Origin: Peptococcaceae bacterium CEB3 | GTDB taxonomy: Bacteria > Bacillota > Desulfitobacteriia > Desulfitobacteriales > Desulfitobacteriaceae | NCBI GenBank assembly: GCA_001029295.1 | Contig: LDXJ01000050.1 | Coordinates: 29,187 to 93,186, forward strand | Direction of reading: 5' to 3' | Length of the DNA stretch: 64,000 nt | Shown: one piece after another, positions 8,363 to 15,454 of the stretch | How the letters are laid out: every line of letters begins with the position of its first letter | Numbering within the stretch: the stretch's first letter is position 1 | The notes under the pieces: model-generated | Seen by the model: the letters and a program-made list of their open reading frames with translations, nothing else | Told to the model about the DNA's origin: nothing | The model's database searches: none | Translations under genes and position numbers: made by a program

Positions 8363-9532
8363 GTGGCGGTCAGTATTAGCTACATTGCGGAGACGGTCGA
8401 AAGAGTGGCTCCGAAGATTTGGGCCGAAGAGTGGGACAATGTCGGGCTTTTGGTGGGGGATGGCGCGACGCGGATTGAGCGTCTGCTCCTGACACTGGAC
8501 CCTACGGCGGAGGTGGTGGAAGAAGCGGTTAACTATGGAGCCCAAATGATTTTGGCCCATCACCCGATTATATTTCGGCCGCTCAAAAACCTGCGCAGCG
8601 GCAACTCCGAGGCGGAAATACCCCTGAGATTAATTCAGAACGGGATCGCGTACTATGCGGCTCATACAAACTTAGACCAATCGGATCTTTCTTCCAGTTG
8701 GGCTCTTGCCGCCCGCTTGGGTCTGCAAGAAGCGGAGATTCTCGCCCCAATGGGGGAGGAGACGCTGGTCAAACTGGCAGTCTTCGTGCCCGAGGCGGCT
8801 GTGGAAAAAGTGCGTTTGGCTCTGGTGGGCGCCGGGGTGGGGCAAGGGATAACGGAAGGGGAGCACCGAGCCCTTTACGCCGAGAGTTTTTTCCGGAGTT
8901 CGGGGGAGGGCATGTTCAGGCCTCTGCCCGGCTCCGCTCCTGCCGTTGGCGCCATTGGGGAACTCACACGAGTGACGGAAGTTAAGCTTGAAAGCATCCT
9001 TCCCGAGCGTCTGCTGGCCCGGGCGGTAAGAGCTTTGAAAAAGGCCCATCCCTATGAGGAGCCCGCTTATGACCTGGTTCCTTTGCGCAATCGCGGTCGA
9101 GTCCGCGGCTACGGAGTGGTAGGGTATTTGGCGCAAACGCACACTTTGGCCGAGGTTTGGCGGCACGTCCAAGAGGTCCTCAGCGGGGCGGCAGGCTCCG
9201 GGTTGACCGCGCGGCCTTATTCCTTGCACGGGCTGCGTTGGGCTGGGAACCCCGCGCAGAAGGTGAGAAAAATAGCGATCGTTAACGGCAGCGGGGGCGG
9301 TTTTGTGCCCAAAGCCCTGGCTAAAGGAGCCGATTTATTGCTGGCCGGAGATGTTGACCACCATCGGGTATTGGAAGCCCTGCAAGGGGGACTGGCCGTA
9401 GGGGATATCGGGCATTTTTTAAGCGAGGTGCCCATGCTCAAAAGCGTAGCCGATTATCTCAAAGCGGATCAGGCGTTTGCGGAAGTCGAAATCATGATTA
9501 GCGCGGCGAACGGCTGCCCCTGGAATGAGTGA
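8363..9532 (+). CDS. NIF3/YqfO-family dinuclear metal-centre protein
   Basis: 389-residue protein of the NIF3 family (often annotated GTP cyclohydrolase I type 2 homologue), a toroidal hexamer with a two-metal site. Metal-ligand motifs are visible: 'LAHHPIIF' near residue 60, 'AAHTNLDQ' near 97 and 'GDVDHH' near 330. The middle of the protein, up to 'KKAHPYEEPAYDLVPL', is the PII-like insert typical of the long YqfO form. The GTG start abuts the trmK stop and is preceded by GGAAGAG. Biochemical function in bacteria is not settled. Confidence 0.9.
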   Translation: MAVSISYIAETVERVAPKIWAEEWDNVGLLVGDGATRIERLLLTLDPTAEVVEEAVNYGAQMILAHHPIIFRPLKNLRSGNSEAEIPLRLIQNGIAYYAAHTNLDQSDLSSSWALAARLGLQEAEILAPMGEETLVKLAVFVPEAAVEKVRLALVGAGVGQGITEGEHRALYAESFFRSSGEGMFRPLPGSAPAVGAIGELTRVTEVKLESILPERLLARAVRALKKAHPYEEPAYDLVPLRNRGRVRGYGVVGYLAQTHTLAEVWRHVQEVLSGAAGSGLTARPYSLHGLRWAGNPAQKVRKIAIVNGSGGGFVPKALAKGADLLLAGDVDHHRVLEALQGGLAVGDIGHFLSEVPMLKSVADYLKADQAFAEVEIMISAANGCPWNE

Positions 9533-9537
9533 TACTT

Positions 9538-9608
9538 GAGCAAAATAGTTGAAAATAGGACCCGAGTAAAATAGTTGTGAATAATAACGAGTAAAATAAT
9601 TGAAAATA
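9538..9608. repeat. Three 20-bp direct repeats with 25-26 bp period
   Basis: Copies start at 9538, 9564 and 9589 and read close to GAGTAAAATAGTTGAAAATA, with one to three changes each. The array ends 5 bases before the -35 hexamer at 9613. The spacing is near two and a half helical turns. It looks like an array of regulator-binding sites, but no regulator can be named. Confidence 0.75.
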
Positions 9609-9612
9609 ATAC

Positions 9613-9641
9613 TTGACAAAATTAGTCGGGTAAGCTAAGAT
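9613..9641 (+). promoter_or_regulatory. SigA-type promoter
   Basis: TTGACA (9613-9618), 17-base spacer, TAAGAT (9636-9641). Upstream of the 66-residue protein gene, with the 9538-9608 repeat array immediately before it. Confidence 0.8.
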
Positions 9642-9694
9642 AAGAATGACTATTAATAGGGCAGCAATATCAAAGAATAAAAGGCACACCCGAC

Positions 9695-9712
9695 CTGTGA
9701 TTTCTATCACAG
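9695..9712. promoter_or_regulatory. Crp/Fnr-type binding site
   Basis: CTGTGATTTCTATCACAG is a perfect dyad that matches TGTGA-N6-TCACA, the consensus of Crp and of Bacillus-type Fnr. A -10-like CAGAAT at 9733-9738 would put a start near 9745, so the site would be centred close to -41.5, the class II activator position. Confidence 0.75.
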
Positions 9713-9771
9713 ATAAAAACGGGCGTATGTGTCAGAATAATTGATAGAAGCGCGAAAAGGAGGAATTAAGC

Positions 9772-9972
9772 ATGGAACGTACGGAAATCTTACGCCGCCA
9801 ACGCGAGGAGATTATGAGCCGCCTGAATGCGGAAGATGGCGAGAGGACGAAACTGTTGGTCGCCCTCATGGATATTGACGATGAAATGGAAGAGATGGGG
9901 CAGCGTGCCCCTCAGGTGCAACTCCCGCCGATGCCGTCCAGAAGGCGGATCAAACGGGAATGGCTGGCTTAA
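9772..9972 (+). CDS. Small charged protein of unknown function
   Basis: 66 residues, not recognised. It is acidic and helical in the first 45 residues ('EILRRQREEIMSRLNAEDGERTKLL', possible short coiled coil) and ends in a proline/arginine-rich tail ('PPMPSRRRIKREWL'). ATG is preceded by AAAGGAGG at a good distance, so it is probably translated. Its upstream region carries a SigA promoter, three direct repeats and a Crp/Fnr-type site, which is heavy regulation for so small a gene and suggests an anaerobiosis- or nutrient-responsive role. Confidence 0.7.
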   Translation: MERTEILRRQREEIMSRLNAEDGERTKLLVALMDIDDEMEEMGQRAPQVQLPPMPSRRRIKREWLA

Positions 9973-9992
9973 AATTTTTCTAAAGATTACAT

Positions 9993-10021
9993 TTGACCAA
10001 GACAAGTTTATCGAGTAAGAT
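9993..10021 (+). promoter_or_regulatory. SigA-type promoter for rnpB
   Basis: TTGACC (9993-9998), 17-base spacer, TAAGAT (10016-10021). The predicted start, about 7 bases later, coincides with the first base of the RNase P helix P1 at 10028. Confidence 0.85.
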
Positions 10022-10027
10022 AGTGGA

Positions 10028-10411
10028 GCGAAGTCAACCGGATGGTCGCGGAGACAAGGGCCGAAAGGCTGTCTCTGAGGAAAGTCCGAGCTCTATAGGG
10101 CAGGGTGCTGGGTAACGCCCAGTGGGGGTGACCCCGAGGAAAGTGCAACAGAGATATACCGCCCGTTGAGAAGTGGGACGTCTCACTTCCCAATAGGTAA
10201 GGATGGAAAGGCGAGGTAAGAGCTCACCGGCAGCCGGGTGACTGGCTGGCCCTGTAAACCCCACCCAGAGCAAGACCGAATAGGGGAACAAGGAAGCGGC
10301 CCGCTTCGTTCCCGGGTTAGGTCGCTTGAGGCCATTGGTAACAATGGTCGAAGATAGATGATCATCACCTCCGCCAGGAGGAACAGAACTCGGCTTACAG
10401 GTTGGCTTCGC
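10028..10411 (+). ncRNA. rnpB: RNase P RNA (type A)
   Basis: Catalytic RNA of ribonuclease P, about 384 nt. The ends pair as helix P1: GCGAAGTCAACC (10028-10039) with GGTTGGCTTCGC (10400-10411). The universally conserved cores are present: GAGGAAAGTCC near 10077 and AGAACTCGGCTTACAG just before the 3' strand of P1. The GAGACAAGGGCCGAAAGG region and the overall order fit the bacterial type A fold. It has its own promoter; the protein subunit gene is not nearby. Confidence 0.97.
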
Positions 10412-10821
10412 ACCATTCCCCTCTTTCCGGGACTGCTGCTTACATAGATGACGCCGCTGCTTCCTTACTACACCGCCGTAACACCTCAACTCCATCACAG
10501 AACGATAACCCGCCGTAAGTCCACGGTTTTTAACCATCGGAAGAAGGCGGGTTTTCTCGTGGGCTCCGGCCCGAAAACTTGAGTAAATTCTGGCGCACAG
10601 GCAATGGCGGCTTCTGTTTTCGCGCAATCGAGGCACTGGCCGAGGTTTCTTTGTTTGTGTCCGAAAATCATCCGTGGATATGGTTGGCCATTTTGGAAGG
10701 AAAATGGCGACACGGTAGAGAATATGTCCTATACAACAGCCTGATACAGTCGCTGGGATATTGGCTCAAGGTGGATTATGAAGAGGTCAGATGAACACGG
10801 GCGGGAAGTGATATTGAGAAT
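10412..10821. other. rnpB trailer and intergenic region
   Basis: No supported gene. It contains a terminator-like structure at 10507-10555. A 71-codon frame with a TTG start at 10579 has no ribosome binding site and no recognisable similarity, so I leave it out. Confidence 0.5.
10507..10555 (+). terminator. Terminator-like hairpin downstream of rnpB
   Basis: AACCCGCC (10507-10514) pairs with GGCGGGTT (10546-10553), followed by TTC. The 31-base loop contains a second small hairpin (CCGT/ACGG). If it is the rnpB terminator, the precursor has a 3' trailer of about 140 nt. Confidence 0.55.
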
Positions 10822-11136
10822 ATGGCGTTTGATCTGGGGTACGGGTTGATAGAGCGAATTTGCGAAGTCGGTCAAACTTATGACATAGAACGGATTGTCC
10901 TTTTTGGCTCACGGGCCAGGGGAGACAATAAGCCGACGAGCGACATTGATCTGGCTGTCTATCCATCTCCGGGCTTTGCTCTGCAAGGTCATCTGAGCAG
11001 GGATCTTGGTGACCTAAGAACGCTTCTGAAAATAGATACCGTATTTATTACCGGATCAATTGATCCCCGGCTGGTGCATATCATTGAGAAGGAGGGTGTC
11101 ACACTCTATGAGCGATCCCAAAAGGACATGCAGTAA
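10822..11136 (+). CDS. Minimal nucleotidyltransferase (MNT) of an MNT/HEPN pair
   Basis: 104-residue polymerase-beta-fold nucleotidyltransferase. The signature G-S-x-A-R-G-D is at residues 29-35 and the metal-binding D-I-D at 41-43. In MNT/HEPN modules this protein is usually the antitoxin, which can add AMP to the HEPN toxin. It overlaps the next gene by 29 bases, as expected for a coupled pair. The start codon is ATG 10822. Confidence 0.85.
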   Translation: MAFDLGYGLIERICEVGQTYDIERIVLFGSRARGDNKPTSDIDLAVYPSPGFALQGHLSRDLGDLRTLLKIDTVFITGSIDPRLVHIIEKEGVTLYERSQKDMQ

Positions 11137-11506
11137 CTTTGCCGGAGCCTGCGACAGACTGAAAGAAGGAATCGCCCAGTATGACGGTGTCAGCGCCCTC
11201 TTGCGAGACGGATTAATACAGCGCTTTGAGTTCACCTTTGAACTTGCTTGGAAAGCCCTGAAGGCGGTATTTGAAAACGAGGGACTGATCGGGTTGCACT
11301 CCCCGAAGTCCGTTTTGCGCGAGGCCTTCGCGGCTGGGCTTATAGATGACGAGGAATTATGGCTTGCTATGTTGGACGACAGGAATGCTACGGTTCACAT
11401 TTACAACGAGCAGCGGGCCATCGAGATAAGTCAGCATATTCTGGAGAAATATGCCGGGCCGCTGGGGGATTTAGCGGAGAAACTTCAACAAAGGGCAGGG
11501 TACTAG
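11108..11506 (+). CDS. HEPN/HI0074-family partner of the MNT protein
   Basis: 132-residue helical protein of the nucleotidyltransferase-substrate-binding (HI0074) family, HEPN superfamily. Family landmarks are 'LIQRFEFTFELAWKALKAV' and the R-x4-H type motif 'DDRNATVHIY' near residue 95, which is the ribonuclease motif in active HEPN toxins. I start it at ATG 11108, which has GGAGGG about 12 bases upstream; a longer in-frame reading has no site. It probably forms a type VII-like toxin-antitoxin or regulatory pair with the preceding MNT gene; activity is not proven. Confidence 0.85.
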   Translation: MSDPKRTCSNFAGACDRLKEGIAQYDGVSALLRDGLIQRFEFTFELAWKALKAVFENEGLIGLHSPKSVLREAFAAGLIDDEELWLAMLDDRNATVHIYNEQRAIEISQHILEKYAGPLGDLAEKLQQRAGY

Positions 11507-11595
11507 AGGTAGGGTGCGGCAGGTGTGTGTAAGACAATGTCCCTGAGCGAGAGGATTTTGACCTTAAACTGTCGGAAAAGGAGTGTCAATAGGTT

Positions 11596-12888
11596 ATGGA
11601 ACTTGTCATTTTGCTGCTGGTCGCGGCAGTTTTCATTTTGCAACTGATCACGCTTACCCGACGCGGTCGGGATACGGGCCGGCAGTTTGAGATGAAGCTG
11701 ACCAATATCGAAAACGGCGTGGTCCGCAACGAACAAACGGTCAGGGAGGAAATGTCGCAAAACCGGATGGAATTAGGCAATAACCTCAAAGGTTTTAATG
11801 ATTCCATCTTGACCCGTATGACGGAAGTCATGAATATGCAGCAGACCCAGCAGGAGATTTTTGCGCGTCAATTGAATCAATTGACCCAGTCCAATGAGCA
11901 AAGGCTGGACAAGATGCGGGAGACTGTGGAACAGCAGCTCAGATCCCTGAGGGAGGATAATGCCAAGAAGCTGGAGGAAATGAGGACCACGGTGGACGAG
12001 AAACTCCACGCCACTCTGGAGCAGCGCTTGGGTGAGTCGTTTAAGTTGGTGAGTGAAAGGCTGGAGCAGGTGCACAAAGGCCTCGGCGAAATGCAGACCC
12101 TGGCCAGCGGCGTCGGGGATCTGAAGAGGGTATTGACCAACGTCAAAGCCAGAGGAAATTTTGGCGAGATCCAGTTGGCGAGCCTTTTGGAACAGGTCTT
12201 GACCCGGGAGCAGTATGAGACGAACGTCTGCACGAAAAAAGGAAGCAGCGAGCGGGTCGAATTTGCCATAAAACTCCCCGGGCACGATCCGTCGGAGGCT
12301 GCGGGTCTTTGGCTGCCCATTGACGCCAAGTTCCCGGTTGAGGACTATCAGAGGCTGCTGGACGCTCTCGACGAGGGCGACCCAGCGAAAGCGGAAATCT
12401 CCGGCAAGGCCCTGGAAAACCGTATTAAGGCGGAAGCGAAAGACATCCGGGACAAGTACTTAGACCCGCCCAACACCACGGACTTCGGCATTATGTTTCT
12501 GCCGACGGAGGGACTGTACGCGGAAGTCCTGCGCAGACCCGGGCTCTGTGATTCCCTGCAGAGAGATTTTCGGGTGGTTATCACTGGCCCGACGACCTTA
12601 TTGGCTCTTCTTAATAGCCTGCAGATGGGTTTCCGGACCTTGGCGATCGAGAAACGCTCTTCAGAAGTCTGGGTCTTATTGGGGGCGGTGAAAACGGAGT
12701 TTGGCAAATTCGGCGACCTTTTGGACAAGACCCACAAGAAGCTGCAGGAAGCCAGCAACAGCATCGAAACCGCGGCTAGGAAATCCCGCACGATTGAGCG
12801 CAAACTGAAGGGAGTGGAACAGCTGCCGACGGCGGAGGCGGCGCGGATCATGGGAGAATCAGATGTGGCCGGGGATGAAGCCAGTTAG
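11596..12888 (+). CDS. rmuC: DNA recombination protein RmuC homologue
   Basis: 430 residues. A single hydrophobic N-terminal segment (about 3-20) is followed by a long coiled coil (about 40-190) and then the RmuC domain with 'NVKARGNFGEIQLASLLEQVL', 'LPIDAKFPVEDYQRLLDA' and 'FGIMFLPTEGLYAEVLR'. The domain is related to restriction-like nucleases, and the protein is thought to limit DNA inversion and rearrangement. A GGAG-type site precedes ATG 11596. It appears to be monocistronic. Confidence 0.92.
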   Translation: MELVILLLVAAVFILQLITLTRRGRDTGRQFEMKLTNIENGVVRNEQTVREEMSQNRMELGNNLKGFNDSILTRMTEVMNMQQTQQEIFARQLNQLTQSNEQRLDKMRETVEQQLRSLREDNAKKLEEMRTTVDEKLHATLEQRLGESFKLVSERLEQVHKGLGEMQTLASGVGDLKRVLTNVKARGNFGEIQLASLLEQVLTREQYETNVCTKKGSSERVEFAIKLPGHDPSEAAGLWLPIDAKFPVEDYQRLLDALDEGDPAKAEISGKALENRIKAEAKDIRDKYLDPPNTTDFGIMFLPTEGLYAEVLRRPGLCDSLQRDFRVVITGPTTLLALLNSLQMGFRTLAIEKRSSEVWVLLGAVKTEFGKFGDLLDKTHKKLQEASNSIETAARKSRTIERKLKGVEQLPTAEAARIMGESDVAGDEAS

Positions 12889-13067
12889 ACAAGGCGAAGC
12901 GGGTGAGGAATACATATGCCCTCGGATATGAATATTTGTTAAGTTTTGGATCGCAGCAGGAAATCTGACCTTGCCTGGAGAATGATAAAGCACAAGGGTC
13001 AATAATGAAGAATACAGTGAGAGAGCAAGACCTCTAAGCACATGAGACAGGCAAAGCCGGTACGAGA

Positions 13068-13118
13068 GAGTACTGGGAACCACTCCCACCTGTAGAAGTG
13101 GGAGTCTCACGATTGGAT
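13068..13118 (+). repeat. Hairpin element resembling an IS200/IS605 end, copy A
   Basis: GGTACGAGAGAGTACTGGGA, a short spacer, then ACTCCCAC-N8-GTGGGAGT (13082-13105) and CTCACGATT. It aligns block by block with the elements at 7195-7252 (minus) and 47955-48003. The region 12889-13067 before it has no intact reading frame. Confidence 0.5.
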
Positions 13119-13166
13119 GAGACAAAGAATTAGTGGGATGGTGATCAAAGAAGAGGAGGCAAAGGC

Positions 13167-14396
13167 ATGCGGGTAAGGAAAAAGTTAATTTGGGTGGTGG
13201 TGGGAGTAACGTTACTTTTTGTCCTAACAGGGTGCAGTCCGAATCAGTGGGAACTGTTCCGTGCTTCCATGAAGCTGCAAGGTGCCCAGTCCATGCAAGA
13301 GCACACCACGATGAGTTTCCAAGTGAGGGACTCGGGTTTTGATCCCAATGTTCAACAACGAGTGGACCAGATGGCGGCCTTTTTGAATTCCGCTAAGCTG
13401 GATCTAGATGTCAAGGCGAACAGTAATGAGCAGAAAACCGTTTCAAAAGCGCAAATGGACATAGCTGTGAGTTCACCGGGGATGAACTTGGATTTCCCCG
13501 TTTGGGTCGACTCGGATCTCAATGGGAACACCCCAAAAGTGACAGAAATCATAAAACTGCCACCCGTAGCGGCAGCGTCTTTGCCCCCACAGTTCGCGGG
13601 CAAAGAGTATATGGTTATGGATCCTTATGCAATGAACCAGTCCGCACAAAATAACATCGACATGACCCAACTTATGAACTTCAGCAAAACCTTCCAAACC
13701 TCAGAGATTAACTTTTTGAAAAGTTATGCGCAACAGTTCAATCCCGGGTTTCATGTTATTGACAATGGCATCCAGTACCTGCCGGAAGAAGCGGGTCCGG
13801 TGCCCGCGCGGATGTATGAAATTAAACTGAATGACGCTCAATTCAAGGATCTTATCCGTTACACGGTCAATAATTTTGTTCAAAGCCAAGAAGCTATGAA
13901 TTTCGTTAAAAACTTTATGGATTCCACTCTGAAACTCAGTCAAACTCCGGACGCGGCTAAAAACATCAGTAATTTTGACCAAGCATTCGAGCAATTCAAG
14001 ACGAATAGACCTCAATTTTTGGCCAAATTCAATGCCGCTATGGATAAGTTGCAAAATGTCACGATCTTGGGGGATAAAGGACTCGACATACAATACGCTG
14101 TTTCCGGCACCTATCTGGTGAAAGAAAGTGGGACACTGAATCTTAAAGTCGACTTGGCCCAGATAAGTCAATTCATAAATACTCTCAACGGAAAGCAGAA
14201 CCTTCTTCCGGGTGCCAAGGGCACCATTGATCTGACGGTCAATTTCAGTACCGATATCACCGGTATTAACCGTCAACCTGACATTAAGATGCCGACCGTG
14301 GACAAGAATAACTCGTTCAATTATATGGATCTGCTCAAGTCAGCGCCGGGAACGACCCCGATGCCGGGAACGACCCCGATGAAGTTCGCGAATTAA
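13167..14396 (+). CDS. Uncharacterised secreted lipoprotein
   Basis: 409 residues. The signal peptide ends in the lipobox 'FVLTGCS', so it is probably membrane-anchored at Cys23. The body is rich in Asn, Gln, Met and Phe and resembles the two-lobed, LppX/LolA-like extracellular folds of Firmicute lipoproteins ('MSFQVRDSG', 'LDLDVKANSNEQ', 'GTINLTV'-type strands), but no family can be named with confidence. It ends with a short repeat 'APGTTPMPGTTPM'. ATG 13167 has AGAGGAGG upstream. It stands alone and ends before a hairpin at 14423. Confidence 0.65.
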   Translation: MRVRKKLIWVVVGVTLLFVLTGCSPNQWELFRASMKLQGAQSMQEHTTMSFQVRDSGFDPNVQQRVDQMAAFLNSAKLDLDVKANSNEQKTVSKAQMDIAVSSPGMNLDFPVWVDSDLNGNTPKVTEIIKLPPVAAASLPPQFAGKEYMVMDPYAMNQSAQNNIDMTQLMNFSKTFQTSEINFLKSYAQQFNPGFHVIDNGIQYLPEEAGPVPARMYEIKLNDAQFKDLIRYTVNNFVQSQEAMNFVKNFMDSTLKLSQTPDAAKNISNFDQAFEQFKTNRPQFLAKFNAAMDKLQNVTILGDKGLDIQYAVSGTYLVKESGTLNLKVDLAQISQFINTLNGKQNLLPGAKGTIDLTVNFSTDITGINRQPDIKMPTVDKNNSFNYMDLLKSAPGTTPMPGTTPMKFAN

Positions 14397-14422
14397 GTCA
14401 AAGATCAACCGCGTCGTGAAAA

Positions 14423-14448
14423 GGCCCATGGTGAAACCACCATGGGCC
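14423..14448. terminator. Bidirectional hairpin between convergent genes
   Basis: GGCCCATGGTG, loop AAAC, CACCATGGGCC: an 11-bp perfect stem between the lipoprotein gene (plus) and a small gene (minus). On the minus strand it is followed by TTTTCA; the plus side lacks a T-run. Confidence 0.7.
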
Positions 14449-14468
14449 AATTGCCGTCGGCGGAGACG

Positions 14469-14699
14469 TCAACTCTTATCACATATTTGGCATAAGATTT
14501 GCTTCGATTCATCCGGCAGCATATCGACGAGATGTTTCAGTCCAACATTATAGACCAGAGCCAGCAAAAAGCGATCCCTTTCTTCTCCACCCCACAAAGC
14601 TTCTCCGTCAATCAACTCAAGTTTGTTTTCATAAGGAGTGTGTTCTTCCCAAATGCCGTAGGTTAGTTTTTGAGGTTCGAACTTGGGTATGAGATGCAT
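14469..14699 (-). CDS. Small hypothetical protein
   Basis: 76 residues, not recognised. The sequence is acidic and helical towards the end ('DRFLLALVYNVGLKHLVDMLPDESKQIL') and begins 'MHLIPKFEPQKLTYGIWEEH', which somewhat resembles the beginning of short Uma2-type endonuclease readings, but there is no catalytic core. On the minus strand GGGGAGGG precedes the ATG, which supports translation. It may be a remnant or a small regulator. Confidence 0.5.
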   Translation of the reverse strand: MHLIPKFEPQKLTYGIWEEHTPYENKLELIDGEALWGGEERDRFLLALVYNVGLKHLVDMLPDESKQILCQICDKS

Positions 14700-14742
14700 T
14701 ACTGGTTAGCCCTCCCCAATACAGGCCATTCCGCGCGGCCCT

Positions 14743-14889
14743 TCATTCACCGAATAAATCGCTGTGCGATCCGGTGCGCACCAAAGTTAGAACGAGAACA
14801 TCATTTTCCACTTTTCAGTTCCCTCAACGCTTCCTCTACATCGCTATAGCGTTTTGCGTTAGTGTCTCTGGCAAGACGTTCGGCGTTTT
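14743..14889 (-). pseudogene. Remnant of a RelB/DinJ-YafQ type toxin-antitoxin pair
   Basis: Two decayed C-termini read on the minus strand. At 14889-14801 a 30-codon stretch reads 'NAERLARDTNAKRYSDVEEA' plus 'LRELKSGK' and stop, like the tail of a RelB-type antitoxin. Overlapping its stop, in another frame, 14806-14743 reads 'NDVLVLTLVRTGSHSDLFGE' and stop, like the tail of a YafQ/RelE toxin. The toxin body and the antitoxin N-terminus are missing, so an internal deletion is inferred. The antitoxin fragment begins at the stop codon of the cysteine-rich gene. Confidence 0.6.
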
Positions 14890-15275
14890 CACTTTTTCCC
14901 CTCGTCGTCGTCGGGTTTCACCGGGGTATATCCCTGATTCAGGGCTTCCTCATAGTAGTCGAAAACTTTGTCCTGGAGTTTGCCCACACAGTCCGGGCAG
15001 ACGCAATAGCAGACCTTCTCGGGATCCCCTTCTTCGGTCGGAGCATAAGAACAAAAAGCGAAGACTTCTGTTTCTTTGCCGCAAATCTCACAGGTTTTGC
15101 AAGGCACTTCCGGTTCCAGGTTCTTCTCGATATGCCCAAGGCAATCCGGGCAGACACAGTAGCAAACTTTCTTATCCTCGTGCTCCGTGTGCTGGGTTTT
15201 GCAAAAAGCATGGACGTTTTCGGTCGTGCCGCAATAGATGCAACTGCCACACGTGACGTTCTCATCTGTTTCCAT
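14889..15275 (-). CDS. Cysteine-rich protein made of two tandem metal-binding repeats
   Basis: 128 residues with 16 cysteines in two copies of one pattern: C-x2-C-x2-C-x9-C-x12/13-C-x-C-x-C-x2-C, at residues 9-45 and 59-96. Each copy ends in 'VCYCVCPDC'. The spacing suggests two zinc-ribbon-like or possibly iron-sulfur modules arising by internal duplication. No signal peptide is seen, so it is cytoplasmic. I do not recognise the family. A GGAG-type site precedes the ATG. The C-terminal 25 residues are acidic and lysine-rich. Redox or metal sensing is possible but unproven. Confidence 0.7.
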   Translation of the reverse strand: METDENVTCGSCIYCGTTENVHAFCKTQHTEHEDKKVCYCVCPDCLGHIEKNLEPEVPCKTCEICGKETEVFAFCSYAPTEEGDPEKVCYCVCPDCVGKLQDKVFDYYEEALNQGYTPVKPDDDEGKK

Positions 15276-15429
15276 GGGCGAAGCTCCTTTCCTGACGCTA
15301 TTGGCAAGGTCCTTGAAGGCATTTTACCCAAAGTTGTGATAAAAAGCAATCCTTTGTATCTAATGGATCTAATGGCCGGCCGCTTCAGTCTATCAGGTCA
15401 ACAAATCACCCTGCCCAGAAAGTGAACGG

Positions 15430-15447
15430 GTTCAGCTTAAGCTGAAC
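15430..15447. repeat. 18-bp perfect palindrome, copy 2
   Basis: Identical to 2337-2354, including the following ATC. It lies 8 bases beyond the stop of the PucR-type regulator gene on the minus strand. See copy 1. Confidence 0.85.
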
Positions 15448-15454
15448 ATCAAAG

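Noticed and set aside
9540..9610. Replication iterons or an origin
   Set aside because: Only three units, no DnaA boxes and no replication gene; the position next to a promoter favours regulation.
10579..10794. 71-codon frame with TTG start after the rnpB region
   Set aside because: No ribosome binding site, no recognisable family, and it begins just after a terminator-like hairpin.
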